Assembly: GCA_026418625.1 (NCBI GenBank) | Contig: JAOABA010000053.1 | Coordinates: forward strand, 1 to 64,000 | DNA: 64,000 nucleotides | Reading direction: 5' to 3' | Source of the DNA: Candidatus Kapaibacterium sp. | Lineage (GTDB): Bacteria; Bacteroidota; Ignavibacteria; Kapaibacteriales; UBA2268 | Program-made: the position numbers and the translations under genes | Shown: positions 8,660 through 17,633 of the stretch, piece by piece | Layout: every line of letters begins with the position of its first letter | Numbering within the stretch: position 1 is the stretch's first letter | The notes under the pieces: model-generated | What the model was told of the DNA's origin: nothing | Seen by the model: the letters and a program-made list of their open reading frames with translations, nothing else | Database searches by the model: none

Positions 8660-9085
8660 TTATGGTAAAACCTTTTCAATTAAAGATAGCTGCATAGCTG
8701 CCAATAGAACCGATGAGTTCAACTGTGAAATATCGGTTTTTAATAAGGCACGTTTTATATCCGAAAACATTGAGCAATTTGCATCCTTACTGATTATCAA
8801 GCAAGAAACTTTGTCCTCATTTGAATTTATGAAAATAACTTCGTCTGGCTCGAATATCATATAATTTGTGCAATTATGTAGTTCAAAATATCCATATTGG
8901 GTTTGAACAGATATTATTGAGCTTTCTTCATTATTCTCATAATCAATGTCATTGTTAATTGATAAAAACAATAATTGGTTTAAATCCTTATTGAAAAGGT
9001 TAATAATATAACTACCTCCGACAAATTCAGGTTCAACCCTTAAAATGTCAGAAATTTTCCTTATATCTTCTTGTTCAAATATCAT
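8660..9085 (-). CDS. Hypothetical cytoplasmic protein (141 aa)
   Basis: Not recognised. No signal peptide or membrane segment. The protein is acidic and looks alpha/beta, with three Cys (in HNCTNY, VSCLI and ANCSMF) and a C-terminal helical tail (SVLLAAMQLSLIEKVLP). It stands between ybeY (95 bp gap) and the divergently transcribed lipoprotein gene (179 bp gap). The frame is clean, and codon use resembles the neighbours. Confidence 0.6.
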   Translation of the reverse strand: MIFEQEDIRKISDILRVEPEFVGGSYIINLFNKDLNQLLFLSINNDIDYENNEESSIISVQTQYGYFELHNCTNYMIFEPDEVIFINSNEDKVSCLIISKDANCSMFSDIKRALLKTDISQLNSSVLLAAMQLSLIEKVLP

Positions 9086-9232
9086 AAAGCATTTTCAAAT
9101 CTTGCAACTAACAATTTAAAATAAAAAAAATAAAAATAAAAGCAATAATTTGAATGAAAAAATATTTTTAACCATTTATTAAACCATCATATTAATTAAC
9201 CAATATTGAACCATTAATTAATTTAGATATGA

Positions 9233-9240
9233 TATGTTTG
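9233..9240 (+). promoter_or_regulatory. Possible TAnnTTTG promoter element
   Basis: TATGTTTG matches the Bacteroidota -7 consensus TAnnTTTG and lies 24 bp before the lipoprotein ATG. The nearest TTG upstream (9206-9208) is 24 bp away, which is longer than ideal, so the call is weak. Confidence 0.3.
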
Positions 9241-9264
9241 TTCTTTTAAAAATAGCTCAGGAAA

Positions 9265-9753
9265 ATGAAAAATAAAATAATTTTACTTTTGATGATATTT
9301 GTCCTGCTCTATAGCTGTTGCAATATTCCCACTGGGGCAAACAAAACAAGAATTAACGTAGATTACAGCAATTGGAATATATTTAGCTCAAAGCATAAAA
9401 ATGCAAGGAAAAGCATTGAAGCCCATCTGATTGGTGAAAATTGGGTTGCTCTAACCAAGGACAATTATCAATATAAACTTTGGTTCGAGGATTTTGATGT
9501 CAAAAATCAGGATAAGGATTATCTTGTTACATTAAAATTTCAACTAAGAAATCTTGAGGACAGCGTCCTAATCTCAAAATTCGAAACAATAAATTATAAA
9601 TTAACCGATGATTTAGTTCAGAAATACAAAAAAAGTGCCCCTCCCGCTTTTGATATCTCATCCTTGGACAATGATGATTTAGTTGTTTCTATTTTAGTAG
9701 GACAAAAATCTGTAAATATCCTAAAGGATATGCTATGCAAAGTTCTTAAATAA
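9265..9753 (+). CDS. Putative lipoprotein, unknown function
   Basis: The 162-residue product has a lipoprotein signal (MKNKIILLLMIFVLLYSC) with lipobox LYSC; the lipidated Cys would be residue 18 and is followed by a second Cys. The mature part looks beta-rich and has no recognised domain. The sequence YKLWFEDFDVKNQDKDYLVTL suggests a small beta-barrel or sandwich. An AGGAAA Shine-Dalgarno lies directly upstream of the ATG. It precedes the double DsrC gene by about 100 bp on the same strand, but co-transcription is uncertain. Confidence 0.7.
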   Translation: MKNKIILLLMIFVLLYSCCNIPTGANKTRINVDYSNWNIFSSKHKNARKSIEAHLIGENWVALTKDNYQYKLWFEDFDVKNQDKDYLVTLKFQLRNLEDSVLISKFETINYKLTDDLVQKYKKSAPPAFDISSLDNDDLVVSILVGQKSVNILKDMLCKVLK

Positions 9754-9850
9754 AAAAAATTCGCATCAAAAATTAAAGAATATTTTTTTATTCATAAAAA
9801 AATTTAATAAGTTAGAGGTAACTTTTTCAGTCAATTTAAGAGGTGCTGAA

Positions 9851-10510
9851 GTGAATAACTCATCAAATTATAGTTTTAACTATAACGACAAAATCTATAC
9901 TGTTGACGAACACGGTTTTCTTATTAATCCTTCTGACTGGGATATGGATTTTGCTATTGGTATGGCAAAAGAAATGGATATTACATTAACAGATTCCCAC
10001 TGGAAAGTAATTAATTTTATTCGTCAGGAATTTGAAAAGACTGGAGAGTGTCCCGTTATTTTCACCACCTGTAAACAAAATAATTTAAGGCTTCGAGATC
10101 TACAAATGCTTTTCCCGCTTGGGTATCAGCGATGTGCTTGTAAAATAGCTGGTCTTTCTTACAAATCAGGATATTTACAATATTATTACTGGGATAATCA
10201 GGAGAAAAAAGTCCCTGTTAATATCGTTGAAAAAAATTACTTGGTTGATAGGTTAGGTTATTTGATTAACCCTGATGATTGGGATCCTGAATGGACCTTG
10301 GGAAAAGCTTATGAAATGAAAATTAAACTTGAGAAAGATCATTGGCAAGTTATCAACTATCTCAGAAATGAATGGTCATCAAAGCACAAAATACCAACAA
10401 TTTATGAGCTTTGTGAACATTTCAACTTTACTTTGGAAGATCTGGAAATACTCTTTCCAGATGGTTTTCATAGAGGAGCAGTAAAATTAGCCGGTTTAAG
10501 ATTAAAATAA
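9851..10510 (+). CDS. Tandem double DsrC/TusE-domain protein lacking the terminal reactive Cys
   Basis: The 219-residue protein consists of two DsrC/TusE-like domains in tandem (about 13-105 and 127-219). Each has the family pattern: VDEHGFLINPSDWD / VDRLGYLINPDDWD, then SHWKVINFIRQEF / DHWQVINYLRNEW, then LFPLGYQRCACKIAGL / LFPDGFHRGAVKLAGL. DsrC/TusE proteins carry sulfur on a C-terminal Cys, either in tRNA 2-thiouridine synthesis (TusE) or dissimilatory sulfur metabolism (DsrC). Here domain 1 keeps the CysB-position Cys97 but has Tyr108 where the terminal CysA should be; domain 2 has Val211 and ends before CysA. Start is GTG with AAGAGGT just upstream. No sulfur-relay genes are nearby. Confidence 0.85.
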   Translation: MNNSSNYSFNYNDKIYTVDEHGFLINPSDWDMDFAIGMAKEMDITLTDSHWKVINFIRQEFEKTGECPVIFTTCKQNNLRLRDLQMLFPLGYQRCACKIAGLSYKSGYLQYYYWDNQEKKVPVNIVEKNYLVDRLGYLINPDDWDPEWTLGKAYEMKIKLEKDHWQVINYLRNEWSSKHKIPTIYELCEHFNFTLEDLEILFPDGFHRGAVKLAGLRLK

Positions 10511-10625
10511 TCACTATAAGAACTTAAATTTTTTTAAGAATATTTTTTTATCTCTTCATTTAATTCTTATCAAAAAGAATTAGAGGAATTTCTTATTTTT
10601 GCTTGTCAAAAATTAGAGCTAAATA

Positions 10626-11675
10626 ATGTATAACTTAATAAAATCATTAGAAATTTCTCAGTCCCCTATTGTTATTGCTTTATTGATAATATTGGCTTAT
10701 TTTTTAATAGCCTTAATAATAGATTTGTTTCTTAACAAAGTTATCAAAAGACTTGTCAGCAAAACAAAAACGACATTCGATGATTATTTTGTATCAGCAA
10801 TACGCTTACCAATATTCGTTTCTATCTTCCTAACTGGCATAATCATTTCATTTGATATCATAAAACTCCCGAAGTCTGATATTTCACTGTATAAGAGCAT
10901 AATCAATACTTTATTGGTCCTTTTCTGGGGAATTGCAGCATTCAGAATTATCAAAAATTTCGTTGACAAAGGAATTAATAAAGTATTTGAATTTGCAGGA
11001 TTGCAAAGAGATATAATACCGCTTTTAGTTGTCATAATTAGAATAATAGTTATTTTAGCTTCAATAATGACTATACTTGCTGTCTGGAAAATTGACATAA
11101 CGCCTTTCCTTGCTTCGGCTGGTATTGTCAGTATTATAATTGCCCTCGCAGCTAAAGATACTTTTGCTAATTTATTTGGGGGAATAAGCCTTTTCTTGGA
11201 TAAGCCATTTAAAATCGGCGATTATATTGAATTAGACGACAAAGACCGTGGTGAAGTAGTATTCATAGGAGCCAGAAGCACAAGAATTAAAACCAGAGAT
11301 GACATTCTTATTACAATCCCTAATTCGATTATAGCAAACTCCAAAATTGTCAATGAAAGTGCCCCTGTTAGAAATTTCAGGGTTAGAGTGCCGGTTAGTA
11401 TCTCTTATGACAGCGATATTGACAGGGTGGAACAAATCTTGATTGATTTGGCTAAACAAAATGAAAATGTCCTCCCCGATCCAGCTCCAAGAGTCAGATT
11501 CAGGGCTTTCGGAGATTCAAGTTTAAATCTTGAACTTTTGTGCTGGGCTCACGAACCTGCAATCAGAGGTTTGACTATTCATCAATTAAACAAAGCAATT
11601 TATAAGAAATTCAAAGAAGAAGGAATTCAAATACCTTTCAATCAATTAGATGTTCATTTAAAAAATAATTCTTAA
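10626..11675 (+). CDS. MscS-family mechanosensitive ion channel
   Basis: The 349-residue protein has four or five hydrophobic segments in its first 180 residues. They end in the pore helix region (ITPFLASAGIVSIIIALAAKDTFANLFGG), where the GxxxxxALAAxDxxxNxxGG pattern is diagnostic of MscS. The beta domain follows (FKIGDYIELDDKDRGEVVFIGARSTRIKTRDD.. IPNS) and then the alpha/beta C-terminal domain. MscS channels open on membrane tension and release osmolytes in hypo-osmotic shock. The gene ends exactly one base before the convergent ruvC stop. Confidence 0.92.
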   Translation: MYNLIKSLEISQSPIVIALLIILAYFLIALIIDLFLNKVIKRLVSKTKTTFDDYFVSAIRLPIFVSIFLTGIIISFDIIKLPKSDISLYKSIINTLLVLFWGIAAFRIIKNFVDKGINKVFEFAGLQRDIIPLLVVIIRIIVILASIMTILAVWKIDITPFLASAGIVSIIIALAAKDTFANLFGGISLFLDKPFKIGDYIELDDKDRGEVVFIGARSTRIKTRDDILITIPNSIIANSKIVNESAPVRNFRVRVPVSISYDSDIDRVEQILIDLAKQNENVLPDPAPRVRFRAFGDSSLNLELLCWAHEPAIRGLTIHQLNKAIYKKFKEEGIQIPFNQLDVHLKNNS

Positions 11676-12218
11676 TTAAACTTTCAAAACCTTTTCTGGA
11701 TTGTTTTTTATGTATTCAGCCCAAGAACTTGATGTTTTAGATTGATTTTGATTTCGGAAAGCATAACAAATTGCAGTAGCTAAAGCATCTGTGGCATCAT
11801 AAAAATCTGGGGTTTCCTGAATTTTCAATAATGTTCGAACCATAAACTGAACTTGCTTTTTACCGGCATTTCCATTTCCCGTTACTGATTTTTTTATTTC
11901 ACGTGGAGTAAATTCAGCAAACTCGAGATCTTTCAAACTTGCTGCAAGTATGGCAGAAGCCCTTGCATAAGATAATTTCATCAGCGATTGAGCATTTTTG
12001 GAATAGAACACAGACTCAAAAACAGCTATTTCGGGTTTAGTTCGCTCAATAACTGCATTTAGTCTAAAAAAAATATCTTTTAACCTTTGAATAATATCTT
12101 CGTTCTTCTTCTTTACTTTAATTGAACCATATTCAATTAGTTTCAGCTTGTCAAATTTGTAATCAATTACACCATAACCACATATTACTGAACCGGGATC
12201 TATTCCGAGTATTACCAT
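11676..12218 (-). CDS. ruvC: Crossover junction endodeoxyribonuclease RuvC
   Basis: The 180-residue protein resolves Holliday junctions by symmetric cleavage. Catalytic residues are in place: D7 (GIDPGS), E68 (VFESVF), D141 and D144 (YDATDALA). The basic loop (EIKKSVTGNGNAGKKQV) is typical. It lies one base downstream of yebC, a pairing common in bacteria, and is probably translated from the same message. The stop abuts the convergent MscS gene with no spacer. Length is close to the family norm. Confidence 0.97.
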   Translation of the reverse strand: MVILGIDPGSVICGYGVIDYKFDKLKLIEYGSIKVKKKNEDIIQRLKDIFFRLNAVIERTKPEIAVFESVFYSKNAQSLMKLSYARASAILAASLKDLEFAEFTPREIKKSVTGNGNAGKKQVQFMVRTLLKIQETPDFYDATDALATAICYAFRNQNQSKTSSSWAEYIKNNPEKVLKV

Positions 12219-12219
12219 T

Positions 12220-12975
12220 TTATTCTTTTTCCAGTTGAGCTGCTATTTCGTCTGAAAATTCATAATTCCCATAAACGTTTTGAACATCATCCAAATCTTC
12301 TATAGCATCAATAAACTTAACTACCCTTCGGGCATCATTTATTTCTGTTATATTTATGTTTGTTTTTGGTATGTATTCAAATTTACTCTCCTCAACGATA
12401 AATTTTTTGTCTTCAAAATACTTATTACATTTAACCAGATCTTCAAAAGAGCAAATAATACGGGATGTTTCTTCATCATATTCCAAATCTTCTGCACCGG
12501 CTTCAAGAACATGCTCCAAAAGTTCATCTTCTGTTTTTCCATCAGTTTTTATGCTTATAACTCCTTTTCGGTCAAAATTCCAAGCAACAGAGCCGGGTTC
12601 GCCAAGATTACCGCCAAGCTTACCGAATTGTGCTCTCAACTCCGAAAAAGTTCTATTTCGATTATCAGTTACTGTTTCTACTATTACAGCAACACCAAGA
12701 GGAGCATATCCTTCGTAAACGATTTCTTCGTAGGTGGCACCTTCAATTTCTCCAGTTCCTTTTTGAATAGCTCTTTTGATATTATCAGAAGGCATATTGA
12801 CAGATTTTGCATTCTGCACTGCAAGGCGTAATCTTGGATTCATTTCTGGATCCCCACCACCTTCCCGAGCTGCTATTGTAATTTCTTTTGCTATTCTTGT
12901 GAAAATTTTTCCTTTTTTGGCATCTTTTGCTGCCTTTTTATGTTTTATATTAGCCCATTTACTATGACCAGACAT
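12220..12975 (-). CDS. yebC: YebC/PmpR family protein (TACO1-like)
   Basis: The 251-residue protein opens with the family signature MSGHSKWANIKHKKAAKD and contains NMPSDNIKRAIQKG, YEGYAPLGVAVIVE and GSVAWNFDRKG. Family members are DNA-binding regulators in some bacteria; the mitochondrial TACO1 homologue and recent bacterial work point to a role in translation of difficult sequences such as proline stretches. The C-terminus is slightly longer than usual and ends in an acidic tail. First gene of the yebC-ruvC unit. Confidence 0.95.
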   Translation of the reverse strand: MSGHSKWANIKHKKAAKDAKKGKIFTRIAKEITIAAREGGGDPEMNPRLRLAVQNAKSVNMPSDNIKRAIQKGTGEIEGATYEEIVYEGYAPLGVAVIVETVTDNRNRTFSELRAQFGKLGGNLGEPGSVAWNFDRKGVISIKTDGKTEDELLEHVLEAGAEDLEYDEETSRIICSFEDLVKCNKYFEDKKFIVEESKFEYIPKTNINITEINDARRVVKFIDAIEDLDDVQNVYGNYEFSDEIAAQLEKE

Positions 12976-13045
12976 CTATTATCTCTCAATTAATTTAAAA
13001 ATATAATTTCATTAAAATACAAAATTAAATTAAATAATTCATTTA

Positions 13046-15205
13046 TCAGAACTTGAAATCATTTTTCTTTATGAATAACTTAATATTAATTCCTAATTCT
13101 TTCCTTGCAAATGCTGTTGCTATCCTTAGCAAGGGAAAATCTATAGGTTCATTATATTTTTCTCTGATAACTTTTAAAGGCTTATTAGGATTATCTTTGA
13201 CTATTTGTTTTATTTTTGAATATGTTTTGCTATCAACAAATTGATCAATCGATATCAAATAGTCATTTTCAATCAGTTCTTGTATACTCCAAGCTATTTC
13301 TGCCTCTGTTAATCTGATTTTTTTTGATATTTCATTTAGTTTCATACCATTTGAGATTAAGTCATAAATTTTTTTGGATTGGACTGATATAGTTCCTGAA
13401 CTTATTTGATTTTCCTTAGCAAAATTGCTGCTTTTAATATTTTCATTATTTATTGTTTTTAATTTTATGTGTTTATTTTTCTTATTGTGAAATGAATAAG
13501 TTTTACAAGACGAACATCTTCCACATTCTCCATTATAACTCAATTCTGAAAAATACTCGAGGATAAAGTTTCTTTTACAACTCTTTGTCTCAGCAAATTC
13601 TATTACCTTTTCAAGTTTTTGATATGCCCTTTGTTTTCTTAGTTCGAGTTTCTCGAAATTGATTCTTTTTAATACGTCATCTTCTTCATCAACATTAATC
13701 ATAATTTTGTTACCGTTAGAAAGCCCCTTAATGCTTAAAACACCCGACAATTCAAGAATTTTTAATTGCTCTTTATATTCTTTTAATGATAAACCAACGG
13801 TTTCAGAAATCTTTGCTAAATCAACTTTTTTATATTCCTGATAAGCTGAAGCCGGAATATTTCTGAGTAAGTATTCAAGAACAATTTTTTGTCTTAGGTC
13901 GGTAGAATAATATAACTCCCTAAGATTAGCAGCATCCATTGTCAGTTTAATATATGAATAGGGATTATCGTTAATTATTTTAATTAAATTGTTCTTCTCA
14001 AAAATATTAAGTATAGTATTGAGCTTTAACTCGGATAAACCGTGCATTTTGGCAAAAACTGAAATATTAAAATCACTGTAATTTATTTGATTATTTTTCT
14101 CTGTGATGACTTTTTTCAAAAAGTTATAAACATCTATAAAATTATTTTTTGAAGGAAAATTGCAATCAATAAAAAAATTCTGAAGATTTCTATCAGACGA
14201 ATTGTATAAAAGTATGCAATCAGACGGAAGTCCATCACGCCCAGCCCTTCCTGCTTCCTGATAATAAGCTTCAAGTGTTTGTGTGAGGTCACAATGAATT
14301 ACAGCACGAACATTTAATTTATTTATTCCCAAACCGAACGCATTTGTTGCCACTATAACCTGTGATTCATCATTCATAAACTTTTTCTGGTTACTTATCC
14401 TAAGTTCTCCACTCATACCTGCGTGATAAGCAAGGGAATTTATTCCATTTTTAGCAAGATGATTAGTAAAATGTTCCACTCTTTTTCTTGTTCCGCTATA
14501 AATAATGACTGGATCTTTATAGTTTTTTACTATATTTTTTAAAAATTCTTCTTTTTCATCTGTATTAATTGTTATATAGCTTAGATTTTTTCTGTCGAAG
14601 CCGGTAACGACTCTCTTTGGATTTTTCATTCTCAAGGATTTGATTATATCATCTTGAACTTCAGGAGTAGCGGTTGCAGTCAGAGCAATTTTAGGAATAT
14701 TAGAGATATTATCAATAACATTTGCAATATTTAAATATGAGGGTCTGAAATCGTGTCCCCATTCAGATATGCAATGAGCCTCATCAACAGCAAGAAAAGA
14801 TATCTTGATGTTCTTTAAATCATTGATAAATTGTTTACTTTCTAATCTTTCAGGGGCAATATAAATTAGTTTATATTTTCCTTGAATAGCTAAGCTTATG
14901 GTTTCCATTATTTCAGAATAGCTTTGAGAACTATTAATCGCAGCAGACCTCAAATTTGTATTTTTCAATGACTCCACTTGATCTTGCATTAGAGCAATTA
15001 AAGGTGAAATAACTATGGCCGTTCCATCGAGTAATGCTGCTGGTAACTGATAGCAAAGCGATTTACCTGCACCCGTAGGCATTACAGCAAGTGTATCCCT
15101 TCTTTCAAAAATCGATTTGATAATATCAAGTTGACCGGGCAAAAAATCATTGAAAGCAAAAAGCCGCTTTAATGCGGCTTTCAAATCTTTTAAATCGTAA
15201 TTCAT
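13046..15205 (-). CDS. recQ: ATP-dependent DNA helicase RecQ
   Basis: I use the ATG at 15205; an in-frame TTG 24 bp upstream adds eight residues that RecQ proteins do not have. About 719 residues. The helicase core shows Walker A MPTGAGKS (Lys near 48), DEAH at about 141-144 within VDEAHCISEWGHDFRP, and motif VI QEAGRAGRDG. The RecQ zinc site follows (CKRNFILEYF.. CGRCSSC), then the winged-helix RQC region, with an HTH_40-like C-terminal domain (KLNEISKKIRLTEAEIAWSIQELI) in place of a classical HRDC. RecQ unwinds DNA 3'-5' in recombination and fork repair. Confidence 0.96.
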   Translation of the reverse strand: MNYDLKDLKAALKRLFAFNDFLPGQLDIIKSIFERRDTLAVMPTGAGKSLCYQLPAALLDGTAIVISPLIALMQDQVESLKNTNLRSAAINSSQSYSEIMETISLAIQGKYKLIYIAPERLESKQFINDLKNIKISFLAVDEAHCISEWGHDFRPSYLNIANVIDNISNIPKIALTATATPEVQDDIIKSLRMKNPKRVVTGFDRKNLSYITINTDEKEEFLKNIVKNYKDPVIIYSGTRKRVEHFTNHLAKNGINSLAYHAGMSGELRISNQKKFMNDESQVIVATNAFGLGINKLNVRAVIHCDLTQTLEAYYQEAGRAGRDGLPSDCILLYNSSDRNLQNFFIDCNFPSKNNFIDVYNFLKKVITEKNNQINYSDFNISVFAKMHGLSELKLNTILNIFEKNNLIKIINDNPYSYIKLTMDAANLRELYYSTDLRQKIVLEYLLRNIPASAYQEYKKVDLAKISETVGLSLKEYKEQLKILELSGVLSIKGLSNGNKIMINVDEEDDVLKRINFEKLELRKQRAYQKLEKVIEFAETKSCKRNFILEYFSELSYNGECGRCSSCKTYSFHNKKNKHIKLKTINNENIKSSNFAKENQISSGTISVQSKKIYDLISNGMKLNEISKKIRLTEAEIAWSIQELIENDYLISIDQFVDSKTYSKIKQIVKDNPNKPLKVIREKYNEPIDFPLLRIATAFARKELGINIKLFIKKNDFKF

Positions 15206-15232
15206 TAAGTAAAAATTATATCCTATCAAGAA

Positions 15233-15826
15233 TTAGCTAAATGAGGATTGAGAATATGCCCTTGCAGCAATCTTTCTTCTTTTAATTATTCTGACAATGA
15301 AATAAATAATAGCTCCAACTATTATGAGAGTGATAAATAATTTACCCCAATCAAATGTTGGAGGATATACATCTACAGTGCCATCTGGGTTTCCAACATA
15401 ATGTGGTCTTGAATAATAGAAAGCCGGATGAAATAGCATAAACCAAAGCCAGCTTGTATGACCCATCAGGTAACCCATCATTAAACCATTACTGAAGCCA
15501 CCATAGTCATTGATTCTATAATTTGAGGGAACACCGGGAGTTTGACCGGGCTGCACAACCTTTCTTGGTTGCCCATATTTTGCTCTATATTCGTTAGCAC
15601 TGCTCAGTCTTTTACCACCAAAACTTGTTGTTTGACGCTGAGTAGATCTCGTCTGAGGAGAAGCAAAACTTTTCTTTGGTGGTGTTGAGAATGTTCTTGA
15701 GCGACTTCCACCAAAACTTCTAAATCCTCCCCCTTTCCTTGCCTCAAGAAATTCAGGAGCCACGAACAAGAAAATCACCAAAACAGTGATAAAAAACACA
15801 AACAATTTTTTTATTTTATATTTCAT
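15233..15826 (-). CDS. Exported/membrane protein with Gly-Ser-Arg-rich linker, unknown function
   Basis: About 197 residues. I use the ATG at 15826, which shares one base with the previous stop (TGATG), over the TTG one codon upstream; GGAGG lies about 12 nt before it. The N-terminal hydrophobic segment (LFVFFITVLVIFLFVAPEFLEA) is followed by a low-complexity stretch rich in Gly, Ser, Arg, Thr and Gln (about 30-95), an aromatic segment (TSWLWFMLFHPAFYYS), and a C-terminal transmembrane helix (LFITLIIVGAIIYFIVRII) ending in a positive tail. No family recognised. It is translationally coupled to the 158-residue protein. Confidence 0.65.
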   Translation of the reverse strand: MKYKIKKLFVFFITVLVIFLFVAPEFLEARKGGGFRSFGGSRSRTFSTPPKKSFASPQTRSTQRQTTSFGGKRLSSANEYRAKYGQPRKVVQPGQTPGVPSNYRINDYGGFSNGLMMGYLMGHTSWLWFMLFHPAFYYSRPHYVGNPDGTVDVYPPTFDWGKLFITLIIVGAIIYFIVRIIKRRKIAARAYSQSSFS

Positions 15827-16302
15827 CAAAATATTGCCTCCGACTCTAATGAATCATCTTCATTTCTAAAAACAAATTCACTCTTGAACTCAAGAGTATC
15901 AGGAATATTCCTTTTAGATGAAAAGAGCGAACGAATACCATTTTTATTTTGAGTTGCTTTAATATGTAAATATAGACTAACAAGTCCTTCTAATGGTTCA
16001 TTATTGTAATAAACCATCGTGTTTTGAATATCTCCATCACTTTCAATCTCTAAAAGTTGTAATTCTTTGGCTTCCTCTTCTGTAAATGAGGGATCAACAA
16101 CCTTAACTTTGTCTAAAACATCTGTAAAAATATTTTTGGTATGAATGTTTTTGTCAACTCCTTCATATTGAATGATAGCATCGAATTCGCCATCTTCGTT
16201 AAGGCTCAGAAAAATTTCTTTAACGCCCCCAATTTGTTCACCATTATAATAAACTGCTGTTTTTTCTAATCTTCCGTTGCTTTCAATGGCAAAAGTTGGC
16301 AT
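15826..16302 (-). CDS. Cytoplasmic protein with internal duplication, unknown function
   Basis: The 158-residue protein contains two related halves: IESNGRLEKTAVYYNGEQIGG at the N-terminus and IESDGDIQNTMVYYNNEPLEG near residue 86, each followed by a strand (EIFLSLN / SLYLHI). This suggests two copies of a small beta-rich unit. No signal peptide. It is followed by a coupled membrane-protein gene (TGATG overlap), so the two probably act together. Function unknown. Confidence 0.6.
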   Translation of the reverse strand: MPTFAIESNGRLEKTAVYYNGEQIGGVKEIFLSLNEDGEFDAIIQYEGVDKNIHTKNIFTDVLDKVKVVDPSFTEEEAKELQLLEIESDGDIQNTMVYYNNEPLEGLVSLYLHIKATQNKNGIRSLFSSKRNIPDTLEFKSEFVFRNEDDSLESEAIF

Positions 16303-16382
16303 AATTATGATATGGATTATTTAAAAAAGTTAATTAGTGAAGTTCAAAAATAAGAAAAGTTCAGATTGTTAAAAAATCTATG

Positions 16383-17570
16383 TTAAACAGGATTTTTTGG
16401 AAGATAAATAATTGATCTTGTTCCAAGTCCTTCAATACTTTCAAGTTCAAGCTTTCCGTAATTTTTTTCAATTAGTTCTTTTGATAGCAATAATCCCAAT
16501 CCAGTTCCTTTTTCGTTAGCAGTCCCATTTCTTATTATCTGGTAATCCAATCTAAAAATCTTAGCTAAATCTTCGCTTTTTATTCCTATACCATCATCTT
16601 GAATAACTATCTTTAACATATTATCAATGTTCTCATTTTCGGAGTAAATATCAATATTACCCTCGATGTTAGTGAATTTAATTGCATTCGACAGCAGATT
16701 CCTTATAACAGCATCCAACATATTTTTATCAGCAAAGACCTTTTCGCCTTTTATCAACTTGTTTTGAATTTTAATCTTTTTACTTTTAGCATTTTCTTTA
16801 TAGAGTAAAATGGCACTATCAAACAAATCGTGTAATTCTATTAATTCAGGTTCATAAGGAATTTGCCCAATTTGAACCCTTGACCAAGTTAAAAGGTTTT
16901 CAAGTAATTTATATAATTTTTCGGCTGACGAATGAATTTCAAGCAAATATGATTTGATTTCTTCTTTTGATAGTTCATCAAAATCAACCAGCATTACTTC
17001 GGTTAATCTCATAAATCCGTGAAATGGATTTTTTAAATCGTGAGCGACGATTGAAAAAAATTTATCTTTGCTGTTATTAAGCTCAATCAATTTTTTTTCT
17101 GCTTCGTTTAGTTCTTGATTATAAGCTTTCAATTTATTAATATAGTTTATATTCATATCCCTTGAAAGCTTTAAATCAAGATGAGTTTTAATTCTTGCTA
17201 TTACCTCTGGAATATTAAAAGGTTTAGAAATGTAATCTGAGGCTCCAACCTTAAATCCTTCTAATACTTGAGAACTGTCTGATAAAGCTGTTAAAAATAT
17301 GATTGGGATATCAGATGTTTCATTATCCTCTTTAATTATTTTACATACTTCATAACCATTCATATTAGGCATTAATATATCAAGTAGTATCAAATCTGGT
17401 CTTAATTTCTTTGATATATTAATTGCCTGTTCTCCATTGGATGCATAAGAAATATCATACCCCTCCTTTTGGAGAGTTTTACCAAGAAGAAATAAGTTTT
17501 CAGGTATATCATCAACAATTAATATATTCGGCTTTTTTTGTGAAAAGATTTCTTCCTGATCTTTTAACAT
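16383..17570 (-). CDS. Response-regulator/histidine-kinase hybrid (REC-HisKA-HATPase)
   Basis: The 395-residue protein is cytoplasmic and has an N-terminal receiver domain (VDD at 19-21, phospho-acceptor D64 in LLDILMP, K116 in SKPF) followed by a short coiled coil. The HisKA domain has H177 (SIVAHDLKNP), and a HATPase_c domain has the N box (DAVIRNLLSNAIKFT) and G boxes (DDGIGI, KGTGLGL). The receiver in front of the kinase suggests input from another phosphorelay protein instead of direct sensing. No cognate regulator is adjacent. Confidence 0.93.
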   Translation of the reverse strand: MLKDQEEIFSQKKPNILIVDDIPENLFLLGKTLQKEGYDISYASNGEQAINISKKLRPDLILLDILMPNMNGYEVCKIIKEDNETSDIPIIFLTALSDSSQVLEGFKVGASDYISKPFNIPEVIARIKTHLDLKLSRDMNINYINKLKAYNQELNEAEKKLIELNNSKDKFFSIVAHDLKNPFHGFMRLTEVMLVDFDELSKEEIKSYLLEIHSSAEKLYKLLENLLTWSRVQIGQIPYEPELIELHDLFDSAILLYKENAKSKKIKIQNKLIKGEKVFADKNMLDAVIRNLLSNAIKFTNIEGNIDIYSENENIDNMLKIVIQDDGIGIKSEDLAKIFRLDYQIIRNGTANEKGTGLGLLLSKELIEKNYGKLELESIEGLGTRSIIYLPKNPV

Positions 17571-17633
17571 ATATTCACTTTAAAATTACTATTTAATAAT
17601 ATGAAAATTAGTAAAAAAAATTGTATTTTAATA

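Noticed and set aside
10523-10538. CTTAAA-TTTT-TTTAAG hairpin followed by T-run after the double DsrC gene
   Set aside because: A pure A/T stem of 6 bp is too weak and too common here to call a terminator.
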